Positions 31,416-44,700 of a DNA stretch of 48,120 nucleotides are shown piece by piece. The stretch lies in NCBI GenBank assembly GCA_010015655.1, contig ML976736.1:46925-95044 (forward strand), written 5' to 3'. The notes below the pieces were generated by a model, which saw only the letters and a program-made list of their open reading frames with translations, made no database searches and was not told where the DNA came from. Source of the DNA: Bimuria novae-zelandiae CBS 107.79. Its lineage: Eukaryota; Ascomycota; Dothideomycetes; Pleosporales; Didymosphaeriaceae. Position numbers and translations under genes: made by a program. The first letter of the stretch is position 1. The number at the start of each line of letters is the position of its first letter.

Positions 31416-33273
31416 CTAATTAGAATGAGTAATACTAAGGCTAAGAATGAACACCACCTAACGCGCAGGTCTATAGGATAGCTTAATCTATCTTTTAATA
31501 ATAGTTATGCAATAGATTGCATCTACTAAACCTCTTTACAGTACTGGGTAGCTCCTGCTAGGCCTGCAGCTACTGTGCATAGTTATTAATAATTAAACCA
31601 ATCCAAGCTAAGGCATTATCTTAGATTGCACGTTTTTTAAGGGCGTTAGCTTAAATTATTAGGGCTAATAAGCTAAGATCGGAAGCTTCACTAAAGTTTA
31701 ATTAATAGACTTAATAGCTTATACTAGCGCGAGGCTTAGTATTAAGTTTTATTATCTTAAGTTACTAGCCTATATAAAAGCTTTATATTATTATTTTCTA
31801 CTACCTCCTCCTCCTCCACTACCTTATTATCGCTTTTAAGGCTAGCTCTTTGCCACTATTATACGCACTATATTATTACTAAAAGTTAAAATTTTAGATA
31901 CTATTCTTATAGTCCTAAAAAGTTACCTTGCTTACTAAATAGGCGCTTATACTTACAGCTTAATACTAAAATAAAGAGTATATTAAGCGTAAGCTTATTA
32001 AAGCTAGTGTAGTAATCACGCATGCTTACCTAGTATTTAATAAAATTATTTACGTATTTTATACCTCTCGTAACTGCTAGCTTGTTACGCTTTTACCTCT
32101 TAAACTTATCCTTATTAGTAATAAAGCTACTAGTAGTACTAGAGTAAAGTATACTATTAATTATATTAATTATATTACTTAAAATTACTACTAATAGCCT
32201 TACTACGCATAATAAGTTATTATACTATATTTAAAGCGCCTAAAAGCTAGCGTTACTAGCTTTAAGCTAGTTAAGCTTCTTAGCCTACGCCTTATTATAT
32301 TAGTACTTATACATTAAATATAGTATAATAGTGGCGTAGTACGCGGACGAGTTATTTAGCTTAAAGTAGTAATTATTAGCCTTTTACTAAGCTACGCGTA
32401 AGTTAATTATTATATAATTTTTAAGTAACTTATTATATTTATTATAATTAATTATTTTATATGCGTTAACGTGCTACTTATAGGTAATAAGTAAATATTT
32501 AAATATTAGAATTATTTTAATAATAGTCCTAAAACTATTACTTTTTCCGCGCCCTTTAAGGCACTTTATAGTAGTTTTAAGTAGTTTTTAGATATCTATA
32601 TACTTTATAATTACTACCTAATTAGTACCTACAAAGCTATCTAATTGCATCTATATTTGCGTAACTAGTAGCTTATTACTATAACTTTACGCAAACGTGT
32701 CATCCCTTTATACTTACTATATATAGTAAGTAGCGTAAGTATTAATTATAAACTATAGCTTTATAACACCCTTAAAGCATAAGTAATATAAGTTTTACTA
32801 TATAATAATAGGTTTAATAGACTTAAGGATTTTATAATTATTAGTTCACGTACTAAATAGTAGCTTAGTATAAATAAGGCGCTAAAAGTTTTTTAAAAAC
32901 TTATACTATTATGGCATTTTAATATAGTTAATAATACTAAGTAGTACGCTACGTAGGCCTACGCGTCTCTACTTCTCTATAAAGTTATACTTATTAGTAA
33001 ACTTTTATATATTATTATTAAATAAAGTAGTGCTATCTTTACTCTAAAAACGTATTTAGCTAATAAGGTTAAGTATATAAGATTTATAGTAGAGGCGCTA
33101 ATAGGTAGCATTAAAACTATACTTTTAAGCTACTATTATAAAAGTACTATTATTAGTAGTATTATTAAGCATAAAGTAACTAATTAACTATTATATAATT
33201 TTAAAATCCTATAGCGTTTTATAATAATCATAGCTATCGTCTTGCTACTATAAGTAACTATTAGCTAGGGAAG

Positions 33274-33472
33274 TGTCCGATTACATGGCACTTTGCACTA
33301 AACTCAAAGTGTAAAGGTGGCTGGGCAATCCTACGCCAAGAAAAGAAGACTTCGGTAGCAGTCTGACAGAACACGAACAAGACACAACACGAACATTATT
33401 AATTAATTATTATAACTATTAATTCTCATCATTGCATTAGCTTAAAGTGACAGAACACTATTAAATCTGATA
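33274..33472 (+). repeat. 5' LTR of Copia
   Basis: 199 bp. It carries several C-to-T changes relative to the 3' copy (for example ACATTATT for ACATCATT, CTTAAAG for CTCAAAG). Confidence 0.92.
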
Positions 33473-33589
33473 ATTAAGAGTCTTACTGCCTTAATACGAC
33501 CGGTTACAATGGCGTAATCTATCCTTAGAGACGCTATAGTTATCCTAACTAATAATAATAACTTTACTACATAGCTGCAATAACTCAAA

Positions 33590-36500
33590 ATGCGATGTAA
33601 GCTACTTAATATCTAGAAAATTATTAATCCAGACTCACCTATTAATCTAAAAACGAAACCCGTTATGCTAAAGCCTTCTGCTATTAGCCTCTACTAAGTA
33701 TTACAAGCTTATGTAACTACAAACCTAAACACCCCGCTAATTCACCTATCGCAACTATTAACGCAAGGCACAAAGGCATATAAGGACGATATTAATATCT
33801 ATAAGATACTCCTAAAAGACTATAAGATGAACGATCGCGAATACAAAGAGGAGAGGGCAAACATTAATAAGGTAGTTATTTACTTATAATTAATAGTTTT
33901 AGCCCACCTACAAAAGAATTGCTGTTTACTAGAGCTATTAATTAAGTAATAGATTAGTAATCTTATAGCCAGAGTTGGTGTTAACCTAGAGCATGAGCAA
34001 ATGCGGGCAAGGACCCGATATTATAAGGCGATTAAGCCCATAAGAAGCGTAGCTACCTGGCATATATAGCTAAATAAGTATGATTACGCGGCCACTAAAG
34101 CAGAAACCTAAGGGGTAGGAGAGCTATAGCAGCTAAGCGCAGTTAAAGAAGACTTTGTAAAGGTAGTTAATTATATTACCTCTTAATAGGTTACAAATTT
34201 TTAGTCAACCTAGAGAAAGGACCCGTCCGTCTCTAGGGAAGGCACAATAAGACTCTTCCAAGACTATATAAATCTCTAGCACCCGAATAAGGGTAAATAA
34301 AAAGGCGCTTTTACTGCTGCAGAGTTATTTCTCGCTAAAGGTAGTGAATCCACCTAGGCCACAGAGAGGGACGCCTCTCTTGTAGATAAAGCAGCATTAT
34401 TTAAACTAAGGGGAAGACCCCTTAAATAACGAAATAACAGTCTTAGTACTAGAACTAAGCAGTCTGCCACGAGCAATTACAAGCTAATAGTAGCTAGTAG
34501 CAAACACTGCCTTGCTTATAATTAGCGTTATGCTCTAAGAGATTGCTTCTATACATTCTTAGAGAAATAACCTAAATAGTTTAAGCTAAAGCCTTTTATA
34601 GCAAAGCTAATCTAATTTAGGTTAGAGCACGACTTAGAGCTACAAGAAGCCCTAAGAGCTCTTAAGAGACTAAAATCTTAAATACTAAAAATTAAACTAT
34701 TATACACTCCTACTCTAACGCGAATCACTGAGGCTAACGATAAGTAACTAGATAGACAAAAGATTACTAAAATCCTAGCAAGCTTTAATATAGCATCCTT
34801 TTATACCGATCCAAACACGTACCTATTACAATACTCAGCTATCCTCGATTTAGGCACAACTTACTACATCTTTAACAATATCAATCGCTTTATCTCGTAT
34901 AGGCCACCGTGGCCTGGAGACTTTATATAGGCTGGCAATACACAAGTATAGATTAAAGGATATAGGAGCGTCTACCTTAACATACGGAGTGCAAGTGGCA
35001 ACTAAATAATACGGCTAGACAATATAGCTTATTGTCCTAATCTACTTTACAACCTAGTGTCGTTCCGATTACTCCGCAAGCAAGGCCTTTGGTGGGATAT
35101 AAAAGTAGACCCTATAACTCTAAAGAGAAGAGACAATATGACGCTAGCAGAGCTTTAGGAGCTATATAGATAATAGGTGCTTAAGTACAGATCCGCCCTA
35201 TTACGCTGCATAGTTATTAATAGTGTACTAGCTGCCCACATAGCGCACAAAACCAACACCCACACTAGAAGGCCAAAGAAGGCAGATGCCTTAACCTGGC
35301 ATAGACAACTAGGTCATCTAGGCCCTTAAGCCCTTAAACACCTTATTTAGTAATCTTAGGGGATAAGAATAAAAGGGCTTACTATAGCTAAATGCGATGC
35401 CTGTGGAAGAGCTAAACTTAAGTAACAAATACGCTAATAACTAAGGGATCTAATAAAAGGCCCTGGCGAAAGGGTAGCTATCAATTTCTACGATTTTAAA
35501 ACTAACAGTTCTATAAAAGAGAAAAGTTAAATGCTAGTTACTAATTAATTCTCTAGCTTTATATAGGACTTCTACTTCAAAGATAATCGCCCAGCACGAT
35601 TAATTATTAAGCTACTTAATAGCTTTATACAATTTATAAAAGTACAATTTAACGTCACTATTAAGGTTATTAAATCGGACAACGAAATCTTCTCTATTAA
35701 AGCTAAAGTAAAAAGGTAGTGCTCGGTATAAGGCATTAGAATTAAGCCTTTAGCACCTAATACCTAAGCATAAAATAGAGGAGCTAAACGCTTAGGGGGT
35801 GTTATTAAGAAGAAAGCGCGCGCGATGCGACTTAACTTTAATCTATTTTAGTAAATATAGCCTAAAATCACCCGAGCCGCTATCTACCTCTATAATTAAA
35901 CTCTAAACTATAGTAATCGCTAGCGATTACTATACAAAGTGTTCTTTACGACAGTAGCCTCTTAAAATGGCTTTGTCACCCAGCCACGAAAACCTAATCA
36001 AGCTCACCTGAAAGCATATAGCTGTAAAGCTTTTGCTATGATCAACGATACAAAACGCGGCAAGAGTAAGCTCTAAAGGCTTAACCCTAAGGCATAGATT
36101 GGCTACCTTATTAGCTACTAATTAACTAACATTTAGAGAATCTAGATCCTATTACTTACAAAGGTTATCAGCACCCGCGATGTAATTTTTAATAAGGACT
36201 TAGTGTTCTTAGGCAAGACTAAAGACCTTATAGATAACCTCATGCATAGCACCTTAGAAGAAATCGTAGCTTAGGTGCGATTAGTAGAGCTACCTCCCTT
36301 ACCTTAGCAAAACCTAGAGACGGAGTCCTTTTATAAGGATAAAATAATTACTAACACATTATATAAGGAAGGGGACGAGGAGACCTTAGGCTATAGGCAA
36401 AGTAGGAAATTTAGCTATAAATACCTAACGCCTCTATTAACTCTACTACTAGTTACACTCCTTGCCTAGTTAATAATAGGAGATAAACAACCTAAACTAC

Positions 36501-38285
36501 CTCGCAAAGCATAAGCAGTGTAATTGTAAATAAGCCTATAAATCGCCACTTTTATAGCAGGCACTAAAGCTAGCAGCGCTAGCAAATATAATAGTAAAGT
36601 TCTTAATAAGGCCTAGCTTCGACGTATAATTATAGTAGGCAAGAAGCCGCATCGGAGCGTGCTACTAGAGCCACCTACATGCTAAAATAAGCTCGAGGAC
36701 CACCCTCTCTACGATATGTGGAAGGAAGCCGAGCGATCCCATCTATAGAGCCACAAGGAAATGAAATCCTGGAGTAAGGTTGCAGCCACTCTAGTAAAAG
36801 TAGCAGGCTACCAAATCCTCGACTATATGTAGGTATATACTTATAAGTTTAATAAATACTATCGACTACAGAAGTGCAAGGCACGACTAGTTATAAAAGG
36901 TAACTAATAATAGCACCTTACTTCGCAAGAAACCTACGCCGTAATACTAATAAGATAATTATTTCGCATGCTTATGGCGATTGTAGCTTAGTTTAACCTA
37001 GAGCTTATCTAACACAACGTTACTAACGCTTTTGTCCACGCAAAGCTAGACAGAGAAATCTACATAAGAATGCCCCGTGGCTACTCGCGAGCAGGCACAG
37101 TCCTCCACCTATATAAAGCACTCTACGGACTGCGCATATCTTTACTGCTTTAGTAGAGAGAGTTCACATTAACGCTTCGTGATATAGGTTTTAAAACAGT
37201 ACCCCACGAGCCATGCTATCTTATTAAGGATAGCATTATTATCTTCTTTTATGTAGATAACCTTATTATTGCTTACGACAAGTTACAACAGCAAGCTACT
37301 AAAGCTACTTTAGTAAAAATAAGCACTAAATTTACACTTACTAGTAGCAACGACCTATAATAGTTTCTAGGAGTTGAAGTTATTAGAGACCGCCTAAACG
37401 GAAAGATCTGGCTTTTATAGGCCTTATACATTAACAAGATCTCGCGCCTTATTAAGCAACATGAGATATGGCACGAAACACCTATAGCAGTAGTTAAACT
37501 ACTTCCTCGAACCAGGCTTGCTAGTAAGGCTAAAGTTAATTAATATTAGCGCAAGATAGGATCTATCCTCTACGTTGTGGTAACTACACGACTAGATATT
37601 GCCTTTGCAAGCTCTCGACTTTCACGATTCCTATTAAACCTAAGTAAAGAGCACTAAGCTATTACTAACCAAGTTCTCCTCTATCTTGCGGATACCAGAT
37701 CACTAGGTCTTTAGCTTAGGGGTGTAGATACTTTAGAGGTAGCAAGTGACGCTTCTTTCGCTAATAATACGCTCGATCGCAAGAGCTCATAAGGATACAT
37801 TATTAAGTTATTTAGTGGCTTAATTACATGGAAAGCAAATAAGCAAGATACAGTCACTACATTAACTATAGAGGCTGAATTACTGGCTCTCTTACAGGTG
37901 GCTAAAGAAGCTTTATTCATCTCACAATTACTAAAGAAGCTAAAGATTAACCTTAGCAATTCTTTTATTATAATTAATTGCAATAACTAGTAAACAATCT
38001 AGCTTATTACTAAAGAGATCGCTAAGCTGCAGACCAAGCTCTGTTATGTGGATATCTACAATCACTGGCTGAGACAAGAGGTCGTATCAAAGACAATTAA
38101 GGTAGACTATTAACGCTTAGAGGACATGGTTGCAGATAGGCTCACGAAGGCCCTACCAGCTAACAAGTAAAGTAACTTTCTAAATAAATTAGGACTTGCA
38201 GAAATTAAGGACAAGATTATAAATATAGAGGTTAACCTGCTCGAGCTAGAGCAGAGAATAGAGGCTTTTAAAATTAAACTATAAA
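33590..38285 (+). pseudogene. gag-pol of Copia, RIP-inactivated
   Basis: Protease near 34846 reads LDLGTTYYIFN where Copia has DSGAT, with Ser to Leu and Ala to Thr. The GAG-pre-integrase box LTWHRQLGHLG is near 35300, followed by CDACGRAK, the Cys half of the integrase HHCC finger. The integrase core is at about 35460-35960. Reverse transcriptase has EIYIRMPRGY and LYKALYGLR near 37060-37140; its YVDD box at 37250-37261 reads YVDN. RNase H has VASDASFANNTLDRKSS and EAELLALLQVAKEALF at about 37740-37915. Many TAA and TAG codons interrupt it, so the element is dead. It sits in the hAT on the opposite strand. Confidence 0.88.
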
Positions 38286-38351
38286 GGATAATACTGTTAG
38301 ATCACCGACAGATAGTCTCCAGCTTAAGGATAAGCCTAAGCTAAGGGGGTG

Positions 38352-38550
38352 TGTCTGATTACATGGCACTTTGCACTAAACTCAAAGTGTAAAGGTGGCT
38401 GGGCAATCCTACGCCAAGAAAAGAAGACTTTGGTAGCAGTCTGACAGAATACGAACAAGACACAACACGAACATCATTAATTAATTATCATAACTATCAA
38501 TTCTCATCATTGCATTAGCTCAAAGTGACAGAACACTATCAAATCTGACA
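38352..38550 (+). repeat. 3' LTR of Copia
   Basis: 199 bp ending CAAATCTGACA, followed by the GGAAG duplication. Confidence 0.92.
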
Positions 38551-39230
38551 GGAAGCGCTATAGGCAAGTCCTATAAGTTACCTCTACTATTAATAAAGTA
38601 CCTAATAACGCCTAGAAAGCTACACTTATCGCCCTTTATTATCTATTTATTAAAGCTAAGGTGTACTTTACTAAGCGTCTATAATAGTTATAAAATAACG
38701 CGTGGCTTTAGGTACTTATATAAGTGCGTAGCGTACTAAGAGACGCTTATATAAGATATCTAAAGCGTTTATTTTACTAGTAGGTTGGTAGGTTTAAGGA
38801 AACGTTAAAAAGCTAGCGTTTTAAACTTAAAAAAATGTAATTATTTTTAATAAGCTATCTAATAGCTACTAGTTAAGAGTACTGGGTATTAAAGCTAGTA
38901 AGCTTATTAGCTAATTTTTATAATACGCTATTATTATTAACTTTAAGTAAGTATTATAGTTAAATAGGTTTTATAATAATAACTAACTTACTGTAGCTAT
39001 AACTACGCTTAAGTAGCTCTAAGTATTACTATACTAATAACGTTAAAAGCGTTATCTTATATATCTTAATACTAGTATTTATATACTTATGCTTGTAGTA
39101 GTAACGGCACATAAAGTATAGCTTACTTAGGTCGTTTAGTAGCGTAACATAATAGCTATAGCGATAAATCTAGCTCTTACGTGACTTCTATAATAAGAGC
39201 GGCTTTATATACTTACTGTAATGGGCTACG

Positions 39231-41244
39231 CCCAGTTGTTGCCTTAGATCCTTAACCCTTAGTTATGCGAACCCCAGATATATAAGTTTAATGCCTAAAA
39301 CTTAACTTTAAATTCTTTATTAAATTTATAAGTATTTTTTTAATATCTTTAGCTCTTTAAGCACCTAGCCCCTTATATTAAATTTAGTTACCTTTACCTA
39401 TCGCAGGATAAGTAAATTTTAAATATAATTATAAACTAAAGCTATAAAGTAGCACATAAAGTTAAAAGACTTATATAAATAAATATTATAAAGGTAACGC
39501 CTAGACCTATAAGGAGATAGAACCCTTTCTAGTAAGTAATTAAGAAGAAGTGCTAACAGACACTTAACGCTAGTAAGACTATCTTTACCAAATAAAAAAG
39601 TTATAGAAATAAGAATAAGACCTTTTACTAAAGGTCTACGTCTTAGCGTAAATAATTATACATAGCGAGCTATTAGCTTATAAAGGAGTAATAGCTAGGG
39701 AAATAAAAGGATAGCCTCCCTATTTATAACTAAATTTTAGGTATTAGGAGTTAACGAGAATAAAATATAATAATTTCTAAGCAAGATTAAAGCACTTATT
39801 AACTTTTAAGATACTTTTTAGACTCTACTATAAAAAGTAAGAAGACTAATTAAAGAAATAGTAAAAGAGCGCTAGGAACACTTAATAATATAATAATACT
39901 TTTAAGAGATTGGAGGTATAAATTACCTATTAAAAGTAGACTAATAGATAGAGCTACTAGAGAGATTAATAGTAAAGCTTATTTTAAACTAAGGAAGAAG
40001 CCTCCGCCCTAAGATTTTTAACTTAGCCTACTTTAATAGTAAATAATAGGATTACTGCTACTTTAAGATAGTAATATAATATAAGCTCTTAAAGGATAAG
40101 GACTACCTTAGAAATATATTTAGATATATTATTAGTTAATTAACAGGACGTGTAGTAACAGTAGGAATTATATACCTAGACTACTACTTAGAGTGCACTA
40201 AAGCTAACCTCTAAAAGCTACTAGACTATAACTTTTATAACTACCTAGTAGAAGAAATCGCGCGTAACTACTTACTTATAATATAATAAGGGAACTAGAA
40301 GCTTCGTAATTTTAATTTTAACTTTAATAACTATACTATAGAAGCTAAGGAGTATAATTAGAAAATTTTAAAAAATTTATACTTTTAAAGCCTCCGCGAG
40401 GACTTATAGGACTAAATAGTTATAGTAAATATAGATAATAATTAGGACCTATAAAAGGTTTAGAAGAAAGTTAATAAGGTTAAAAAAAACTTCTTTTAAA
40501 ATATATTATAGCTACTAAAGTTTTCTGCCAAGAACAAGGCGCTAGACGAGATAGATTAGGAACCTACCTAAGCTAACCCTAAAAGGATGTCTGGCCGACG
40601 AAGCTAAGATAAAAAACACTAAGTAATAGATAGAGCTATAGGACACAGGTCTAGTAACACCTAGAAACGAGCCACGTGGGTGTCGCGCGAGGTAATCGAA
40701 ACCCGTAAGAAGAATAGTTCCTATTTTTATTATAAAGATACGGGACATTACGTAAAGTAGTGTAAACTTTTACTTATAATAAAACTAGCATAAGTTCGCG
40801 CCGCTACACCTACTACTAAAAAATTTTTAATAAAGAGTTTAATATAGCTTTTACTAATTTAGAAAACTAGGTCCTCCTAGTAATAGTCGCCGCTAGGAGG
40901 TAAAAGTAGGAAAAAGGTAAAAAATAAGTTTTAATAACTTTTAAAGACTATAGCTAGACTTAATACTAGTAATAGTACACTCGCTTATTAATAATATTAT
41001 ATTTACATTAATAATAATTAATTTAGGTTATTTAACCTTTTAAATTTATATTAGAAAAATTTATAACAAAAGCCTACCTATAGCGTAAAAACCTACCCTA
41101 TTTATAAAAAGTTATTAGTATTAGAGGCATGCAACTCTTCGTACGCAAAGTAGTCTAACTAGAAATAAATATTAATAGCTATATAGAACTAATATAACTA
41201 TATGTCTTACTTAATAACGGGTCGTACGACCTAATCCTTAGCCT
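39231..41244 (+). pseudogene. Gypsy-type gag relic (element 3), cut by the LTR of Gypsy 2
   Basis: Plus-strand, heavily mutated. A gag-like region of charged helices runs from about 39480 (RDWRYKLPIKSRLID, DYYLECTKANL). A zinc knuckle lies at 40722-40763, reading YFYYKDTGHYVK, stop, C, with two Cys turned to Tyr. Protease-like sequence should follow but is not readable. It ends in SYDLILSLVKI, directly where the LTR at 41245 begins. No pol and no LTR of its own is visible, so the rest is lost or lies beyond the right edge. Confidence 0.6.
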
Positions 41245-41705
41245 TGTTAAGATCTAAACATGTATGGAACAAGGAGGGCCAACGGGCCTCCAGTGGGGGT
41301 GACACTCGGCGGTGTCGCGTAACCGAGGTCACGTGACGTACCATCCAAGCCAAGACATACCATCCTGCCAAGATTGTGGAAGGCGTGCCACCCATGGACG
41401 GCACTGCCATCTAGCGAAACCCAGGGATGGCAGAAAGAGAGGCGGACGGTAATGTTTACACTTTGTGTATATAACCTAACACGAGTACCCTTATGGTATC
41501 CGTGTTTAACCTATTTATTAATCTATTGTTTAGATCTAAATAAGTAATCTTGTTAATTTGATTATGCTATACCTACCTTTAATACTAACACCCTAGTAAT
41601 AAGCGTAAGCTATTACTACGACCCTTTCTCGTCTTACTATAGTATTCCTGCCCGAGAACTAACCTTAGCCCCTTAGGGACTAGCTACCCCTTTAGGATCT
41701 TAACA
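41245..41705 (+). repeat. 5' LTR of Gypsy 2 (461 bp)
   Basis: It begins TGTTAAGATC and ends GATCTTAACA, a perfect 10 bp inverted pair, and is followed 48 bases later by the gag ATG. The middle (41260-41480) is GC-rich and little mutated, the last 200 bases strongly so. No second copy lies near the 3' end of the element, so the 3' LTR is missing or outside the window. A solo LTR inserted beside an older element is possible but less likely, since the bases on its two sides (AGCCT and TCTTA) do not match. Confidence 0.65.
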
Positions 41706-41752
41706 TCTTAAACACCCTTAATATAAATACTAATAGGACCCCTACCTCTTTC

Positions 41753-44700
41753 ATGGCTTTAGATAACCATGTCACCCCTATAGGGGATGGCAAGAACAAG
41801 GCACACAAACCTAACTTATATAATAGTAATTATACCCTCCTTAATACCTGGCTCTTATAGCTAGACCTCTATTTTTTCGACTAGAATTAAGACCTTAAAG
41901 ATAAGAAGAAGGTTATCTTCGCTACAACCTACATGCGAGGAAGCGCTAAAGAATAGATTTATTCCTACCTAGTTAAGTACTTAGACATAGATCACGATAA
42001 TAAAAATAAGGAGTATATTAATAAGCATGCCGATGTAATTAACATTATTAAAGACTACGACAACTTTAAAATATGCCTTTAACAAATATTTAGAATTGCT
42101 AATAAAACAGCTATCGCTGGACGAGCAATCTAAACAGTTCGCTAACACTAATCTATAGCTAAATATATAGCTGAGTTCCGCAAGTACGCAGTGCAACTTA
42201 ACTAGGAGGATAAATCTCTTAAGATAATATATAAATAAGGCCTTAAATGTAATGTGCGCGAGGAACTCCTGCGTAGTAGTATAAAGATAGAGACCTTAGA
42301 AGAACTGTACGAAGAGACTATCTACATTAATAGGGAGTGGTTCGCTTTATAAGAAGAGTTCCGTAGGAACCCGAGGATCGCTAGTTTCGGACGATAGGCA
42401 CCTGTAGTCTACAGAGCGCTACTAAAAGCACCTCAACGCTAGTAACGCAACTACTACGGACCCTAACCTATAAAAGATGTCTAGTTTAATAACCTAGAAA
42501 AGGGAACAGGAAAGGCTATAGGCTTTCGAAAGCCTAATTAACGTATTTTAGATAGAACCCGACGATAGGGGACCGAGACGCGTAAATGCTTCACATGTAA
42601 TAAACCAGGCCACATAGCTAGGAACTACAGATCTAAGAATAAGATTACTAGACAGTTAAACGTACTAACCGTCGATAAGAAAGAAACCACCGATGAAGAA
42701 TAGTAGGTAGTAAACGCTATTAAATAAATTAATATCCACGACGAAGGATTAGAGTAATTAGGGACCCTTAATTTACGACTCTACAAGGATGCATACGAAG
42801 GTTCGGACAAAAAAGGAAAGGAGAAGGAACTAATGCCTTAATCTCCTATACCTCACCCTAGCTAGAGCAAACTAGTTACTAGTAAGACAACGAATGTTTT
42901 CGACTTCTTGGAAAAACACTAACTAAGGGAAGGAGACTTCGGGTTTATAGCGATGGAACGACAAGACTACGCAGAAGCATTTTTCCATGCTTACTAACCC
43001 GACCTGGTTAGTAAGGCAGCACGAGAAATGGCGGACCACCGCTACGCCCACGAAGACCCTAAGAAGAAGTACCTAAACAAAAGCCCGAACTACGAACTAT
43101 AGTATAACCTAGACCACCGCAATCCTACGCATGAGACTATATAATAGACCCTCTACGGAGAAGATTAATATACCATTTATTACCAAGCTAAGGAATATAG
43201 CTACTTTCCCCGAATATACTAATAATGTAGATGGGAGTGGTTTAACTGCCCTATCGCCCATTACGACGTTTACCTCTAAGATAAACGCAAAACACGATAC
43301 TTCCTATATCTTAATTAGGCACTAAACTAAGTAATATTATTACTAGTTAATAGGAAATATGTATTAGACAAATAGCAAACATGCTTACACCCTAATTATA
43401 AAGAACATAAAGAATAAAAAGGGAAGTATGGGTTTAATCGCATACTAAAAGGGACTACGACCCTTAGAATTAAAATAGTAACAAAGGAAGAAGACAGTGA
43501 AACTCTCCTAGCAAAGGCCTAGTAGTAGCCTCAGGAGAAGAAAAACGAAGGACGCCTTAAACCTACGAAGCCAGCCAAAAAGAAAATATGTTTTTTAGAC
43601 CTAGGCTTAGGCGGGAAAACACCTTTAAGGAAGTAAATGCCACTAATAATTAGGCATTAATTAAGCTACTAGTATAGCTTAAAGAAATATAGATAAAAGC
43701 CATGCTAGACTCAGGAGCACAGGAAAGTTATGTGTCTAGAAAAGCACTTAATAGAGCAGGACTCTACGAACGCAAGAAGGCTATACCCTATGCTATCTAT
43801 GTCGCGAATAGATAGCTAATGCCTGGCAAAGCAACAATCGAGTACGAGATTAAAACTACCCTTATAATCTATAGACACTAGGAATTAATTACCCTTAACA
43901 TTATTAAGGAAGCTAATCACGACGTAATTTTAGAATTACCCTAGTTAAGGAAGCATAACTGTAAGCAGGTGGGTGGTATGTATAAAGGTAGTGTATTGTG
44001 TGTGTTCTGTGTGTGTGTGTACATGGAGTGATCAGAGGCTCGTTTATAGTGATCGAGCTGACTCATGAGACTAGTGTCGTCATGTGACATAGCCCTAGGC
44101 TGCTTACAATAACCCTATAGTTAACTAGGAAAAGAAAGAGCTAGCCTTTAAGCGCTGTAACTATGTATTGTAAGCAAAGCCTACGCATTAATAGAGCATA
44201 ATAGTAGATAAGAGAACTATTAATAATATAGTCTCGCGACTAGAAGTTAATAAACGCGAAATTAACTTGGCAAACGCTAGCAGGAACTACTAGGTCACAA
44301 AGCGTAAGTATAAAGAGAATAGCACACCTCTTAATATCCCTAACAAATATAAAGAATAGAGTTATTTATTTTGGGAAGAGAAAGGAGCAAACGCCCTTCC
44401 TAAGCATACACACTAAGATCACCGCATTATTCTCGAAGAAGGAAAACGCCGCCTTTTAGACCACTATACGGCCAGAGTAAAAAAGAACTCTAATGGACAC
44501 GCGAATTCCTAAAGAAAGCCCTTAACAGGTAATAGATACGTAAGTTAGAATCGCTAACAGCGTTACTCTTAATATTTATTATAAAGAAGGATAGAACGCA
44601 ACGTCCATGCATTAACTATAAGAGACTAAACGATATAACAATTAAGAATAGATACCTACTACTAAATATACAAGAATCTCGAGACAGGCTAGGACGAGCC

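Larger units (their letters stand above)
33274..38550 (+). mobile_element. complete Ty1/Copia retrotransposon (5277 bp), RIP-degraded
   Basis: Two 199 bp LTRs (33274-33472 and 38352-38550) start TGTCYGATTACATGG and end TCTGAYA. A perfect 5 bp duplication GGAAG flanks the element (33269-33273 and 38551-38555). A polypurine-like CTAAGGGGGTG precedes the 3' LTR. The interior has the Copia order protease, integrase, reverse transcriptase, RNase H. The LTRs differ at about nine transition sites, mostly with TA in the 5' copy where the 3' copy has CA. Confidence 0.93.
31420..39230 (-). mobile_element. hAT transposon relic, split by a Copia element
   Basis: A RIP-mutated hAT transposase runs on the minus strand on both sides of the Copia insertion. 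The N-terminal BED-type zinc finger is near 39080-39130 (LNDLSKLYFMCRYYYKHKY, one Cys now Tyr). The catalytic part lies near 33000-33180 (SYFMLNNTTNNSTFIIVA, where fungal hATs have LDNATNND, then a segment corresponding to RLRCxGHILNL). The C-terminal part is near 31950-32100 (NKLTLNILFILVLSCKYKRL). Terminal repeats and the 8 bp duplication could not be found, so both ends are approximate. Without Copia it is about 2.5 kb, normal for hAT. Confidence 0.68.

Noticed and set aside
31539..31570. Left inverted end of the hAT element (CAGTACTGGG)
   Set aside because: It does not match the complement of any sequence at the right end, and no 8 bp duplication was found.
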